64,000 bases of DNA from SZAS-18 sp038322235 (lineage in GTDB: Bacteria; Verrucomicrobiota; Verrucomicrobiia; Chthoniobacterales; SZAS-18). This document shows, piece after piece, positions 62,263-64,000 of this stretch. The translations under genes were made by a program, and so were the position numbers. Each line of letters begins with the position of its first letter. Within the stretch, counting starts at the first letter, position 1. Location of the stretch: the NCBI GenBank assembly GCA_038322235.1, contig JBBQFQ010000011.1:1-64000 (forward strand). The letters run 5' to 3'. The notes beneath the pieces are model-generated. The model was not told where the DNA came from. It saw only the letters and a list, made by a program, of their open reading frames with translations, and did not search any database.

Positions 62263-64000
62263 TCGACGGCGAGCTGAAATTCCAACGCTCCGACCCGCAG
62301 CCTCTGACCGCCCACGAGTGGGGCGATTTCTCCCGCGCCCAAGGCGATTGAATCCACCTGCACCGCGCCGTTTCCGTCGAGATTCTCCAACCAGAAGTGG
62401 CCGAGGTAATGGTGGACGTATCCCTGCAGCGGCTGCAGCCCGGTGGCCAGAGGAAAGGAGAGCGGAAGGGCCGGATCCGCTCCGAAAGCGAGGCTCGCGA
62501 GCAGCCAGACCGCCCGGCGGAGCGCCGGAGCCGTTTTTGTCGTAAACATCACGCCTCCCACCGCTGTCGGATCGATTGCGATCGACGGCGGGGGCTGAAT
62601 GGACGTGGGCGAACTAACGCCCGTCCACCCGGTGAGATTCTCGATTTGGGGAGAGCCAGTCGGTGAGCCTGGCAGGATATGGAAATCGACCCGAAAGCGC
62701 GTGTCGAGCGCGAGATGACCGCGCTCGGGCAGCGGCTCGCCCGTTGCGTTCTTTGGCAGCGGCCGCCCGTCGAGTTCCGTCCCGTTTGAAGTCTCCGAAT
62801 CGCACGCGAAGAGATGCCCGCCGCGGCGGCGCAGCGCGCAATGCACCTTGCTGAGCCGGCGACTCAGTTCGTCGTTCTCCGGGGTCCGCGGCAGAAACCA
62901 CGAGACGAGGTCCGCGTCCGCCGGCGATCGGCCGATCCGGAATTCGTCGCGGGCGACGATCCGGAGCGGAGCCAATGGGACCTCTCCGGCCGCCGCGCTG
63001 ATCGCGGTCAACGTCAAGACGACGCCCGCCTGGTGCGCGGTCAATAACTTGGGGGGGACGCGCAGCAGTTGGAGCCGCGGCATCGGTGGCTTGGCGGCGC
63101 GACTGACGAACGACTGCGACCGGAGCGCCTGCACGAACTCGGCGCTCGTCGCAAATGCCGGCGCTTCGTCCCCGCGAGCGCGCCGGAGCGCCGCATTGCC
63201 TTCTTCCCCGAGGGCGGAAATCGGGGCCAGATTTCCCTTGTCGCGCCGGGGCCGGGGTCGTCCCAGAAGTTCGCAGATCAGACCGACCAGTTCCCGCTGG
63301 TAGAAGCGATTGAGTTCTGCCGGTTCATCCGGAGGCATCGCAATCGTGCGCGACGCGGGAACGACCATGGTCAGGTCAAAGGCCTGGTCGTCAGGATTCG
63401 GCGGCGTGTGGTGGATGCCGAAGAGGCTGACCTTGAGCGCCGGGCTCAACGACGCGTTGAACGGCGTGGTGGCTTCCGTTCCGGGGAGCGCGATGCCTTG
63501 CGGCGTGAGTTCCAAGCCCGTGATCCGCCGACCGGCCGCGTGATCGATGGCTTCCGCGATGGGCTCAATCAGATAAATAAGTTCGGGTCGGGGCAGCTGA
63601 CCGCGCGAGCGCAAGCGATCGGCGAGGGTTGTCCCCCCGGTCCACTCCATGACCACAAGCGTTCCGCCGTTCCAGGCCTCGAGAGCCACCACGTTCAAGA
63701 GGTGCGGATGCGGCTCGTTTCGGAGTCGGGAAAGCCGCTGAAGGAGTTCCTGTCTTCCCACGATTTCGCTCGCTTCAGGCGCCGGCAGGACCCGCACGGA
63801 CACCGGGCGGCCGGTCGCCATGTCTTCGGACAGAAAGGTGTCGTGGGGGGGCTGTGAAGTCAGCAGAGCGCCGATTTTATATCGCCGCGCCACCAGCACT
63901 CCCGGCGCGGGCTTGGGCCCGTCCGCCGCGCCGCTTCGGGCGGCAGGGGGCGGCGCGAGGGTGACATCGTCGAGCGCCGTGGGGTCCAGCGCTTCCGCCG
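62259..64000 (-). CDS. Pseudokinase-FHA domain protein, 5' end outside window
   Basis: Open from the right edge to the stop at 62259 (580 residues visible). A GTG at 63899 begins a frame (LVARRYKIGALL), but the frame continues upstream as a Pro/Ala/Asp-rich stretch (TALDDVTLAPPP), so the true start lies beyond 64000. A protein-kinase-like domain (about 35-300) has a degenerate glycine loop (GALLTSQPPHDTF), Arg where VAIK has Lys (VSVRVLP) and no HRD or DFG. A FHA domain (about 360-450) has FRIGRSPADADLV, SRRLSKVHC and SNGTELDG. It is an inferred phosphothreonine-dependent scaffold. It is coupled to maf. Confidence 0.88.
   Translation of the reverse strand, partial: AEALDPTALDDVTLAPPPAARSGAADGPKPAPGVLVARRYKIGALLTSQPPHDTFLSEDMATGRPVSVRVLPAPEASEIVGRQELLQRLSRLRNEPHPHLLNVVALEAWNGGTLVVMEWTGGTTLADRLRSRGQLPRPELIYLIEPIAEAIDHAAGRRITGLELTPQGIALPGTEATTPFNASLSPALKVSLFGIHHTPPNPDDQAFDLTMVVPASRTIAMPPDEPAELNRFYQRELVGLICELLGRPRPRRDKGNLAPISALGEEGNAALRRARGDEAPAFATSAEFVQALRSQSFVSRAAKPPMPRLQLLRVPPKLLTAHQAGVVLTLTAISAAAGEVPLAPLRIVARDEFRIGRSPADADLVSWFLPRTPENDELSRRLSKVHCALRRRGGHLFACDSETSNGTELDGRPLPKNATGEPLPERGHLALDTRFRVDFHILPGSPTGSPQIENLTGWTGVSSPTSIQPPPSIAIDPTAVGGVMFTTKTAPALRRAVWLLASLAFGADPALPLSFPLATGLQPLQGYVHHYLGHFWLENLDGNGAVQVDSIALGAGEIAPLVGGQRLRVGALEFQLAVE

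Overview
The window is GC-rich, densely coded DNA from a Gram-negative bacterium, most likely a member of the Verrucomicrobiota (Opitutaceae/Chthoniobacterales-like). This placement is an inference from several features: a PEP-CTERM exported protein, a giant exported protein with Gly-rich and autotransporter-type beta-strand repeats, a recurrent C-terminal module (dockerin-like 'DPDGDG' followed by a Phe-rich beta domain) on two unrelated exported proteins, lipoproteins, a split methionine synthase, and many dispersed palindromic repeats. No rRNA, tRNA or CRISPR array was recognised.

Layout. 0-0.5 kb: the 3' part of an IS3-type transposase, abutting the last ~80 nt (domains V-VI) of a group II intron. 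0.5-9.5 kb: a 1989-aa surface protein, a hybrid histidine kinase bracketed by two copies of a 144-bp palindromic repeat (A), and a YjbQ protein. 9.5-20.6 kb: an accessory stretch of small secreted or membrane orphans. It holds a three-member paralog family (one copy internally deleted), dispersed repeats B and C, a 26-unit 21-bp tandem repeat, a WYL regulator plus a decayed copy of its 3' end, and a formylglycine-generating-enzyme-like protein. 20.6-32 kb: metabolic and envelope genes (M20-type amidohydrolase, glycine-zipper protein, AsmA-like protein, MsrB with a frameshifted lipoprotein signal, a translationally coupled glycosyltransferase/flavin disulfide oxidoreductase/TVP38 operon, a histidine kinase, purH). 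32-38 kb: a PEP-CTERM repeat protein, dienelactone hydrolase, thyA, an orphan, a lipoprotein and trxB.

38.2-44.8 kb is the most interesting block. Six tightly overlapping genes encode an ATP-grasp ligase, a 3beta-HSD/epimerase-type reductase, a metallo-beta-lactamase-fold hydrolase, an adenylate-forming enzyme, a GNAT-like protein and a KAS III-type ketosynthase. Together they look like a small uncharacterised biosynthetic pathway (activate acyl or carboxylate groups, condense, reduce, hydrolyse or ligate).

44.8-64 kb: methionine synthase split into two genes with a possibly structured leader, a PQQ-type sugar dehydrogenase fused to a diheme cytochrome, metG, a TDT-family transporter and a class III aminotransferase. 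These are followed by an exopolysaccharide operon (GH26-like lipoprotein plus a GH18-like/NodB deacetylase/GT2 fusion), and by maf coupled to a pseudokinase-FHA protein that runs off the right edge.
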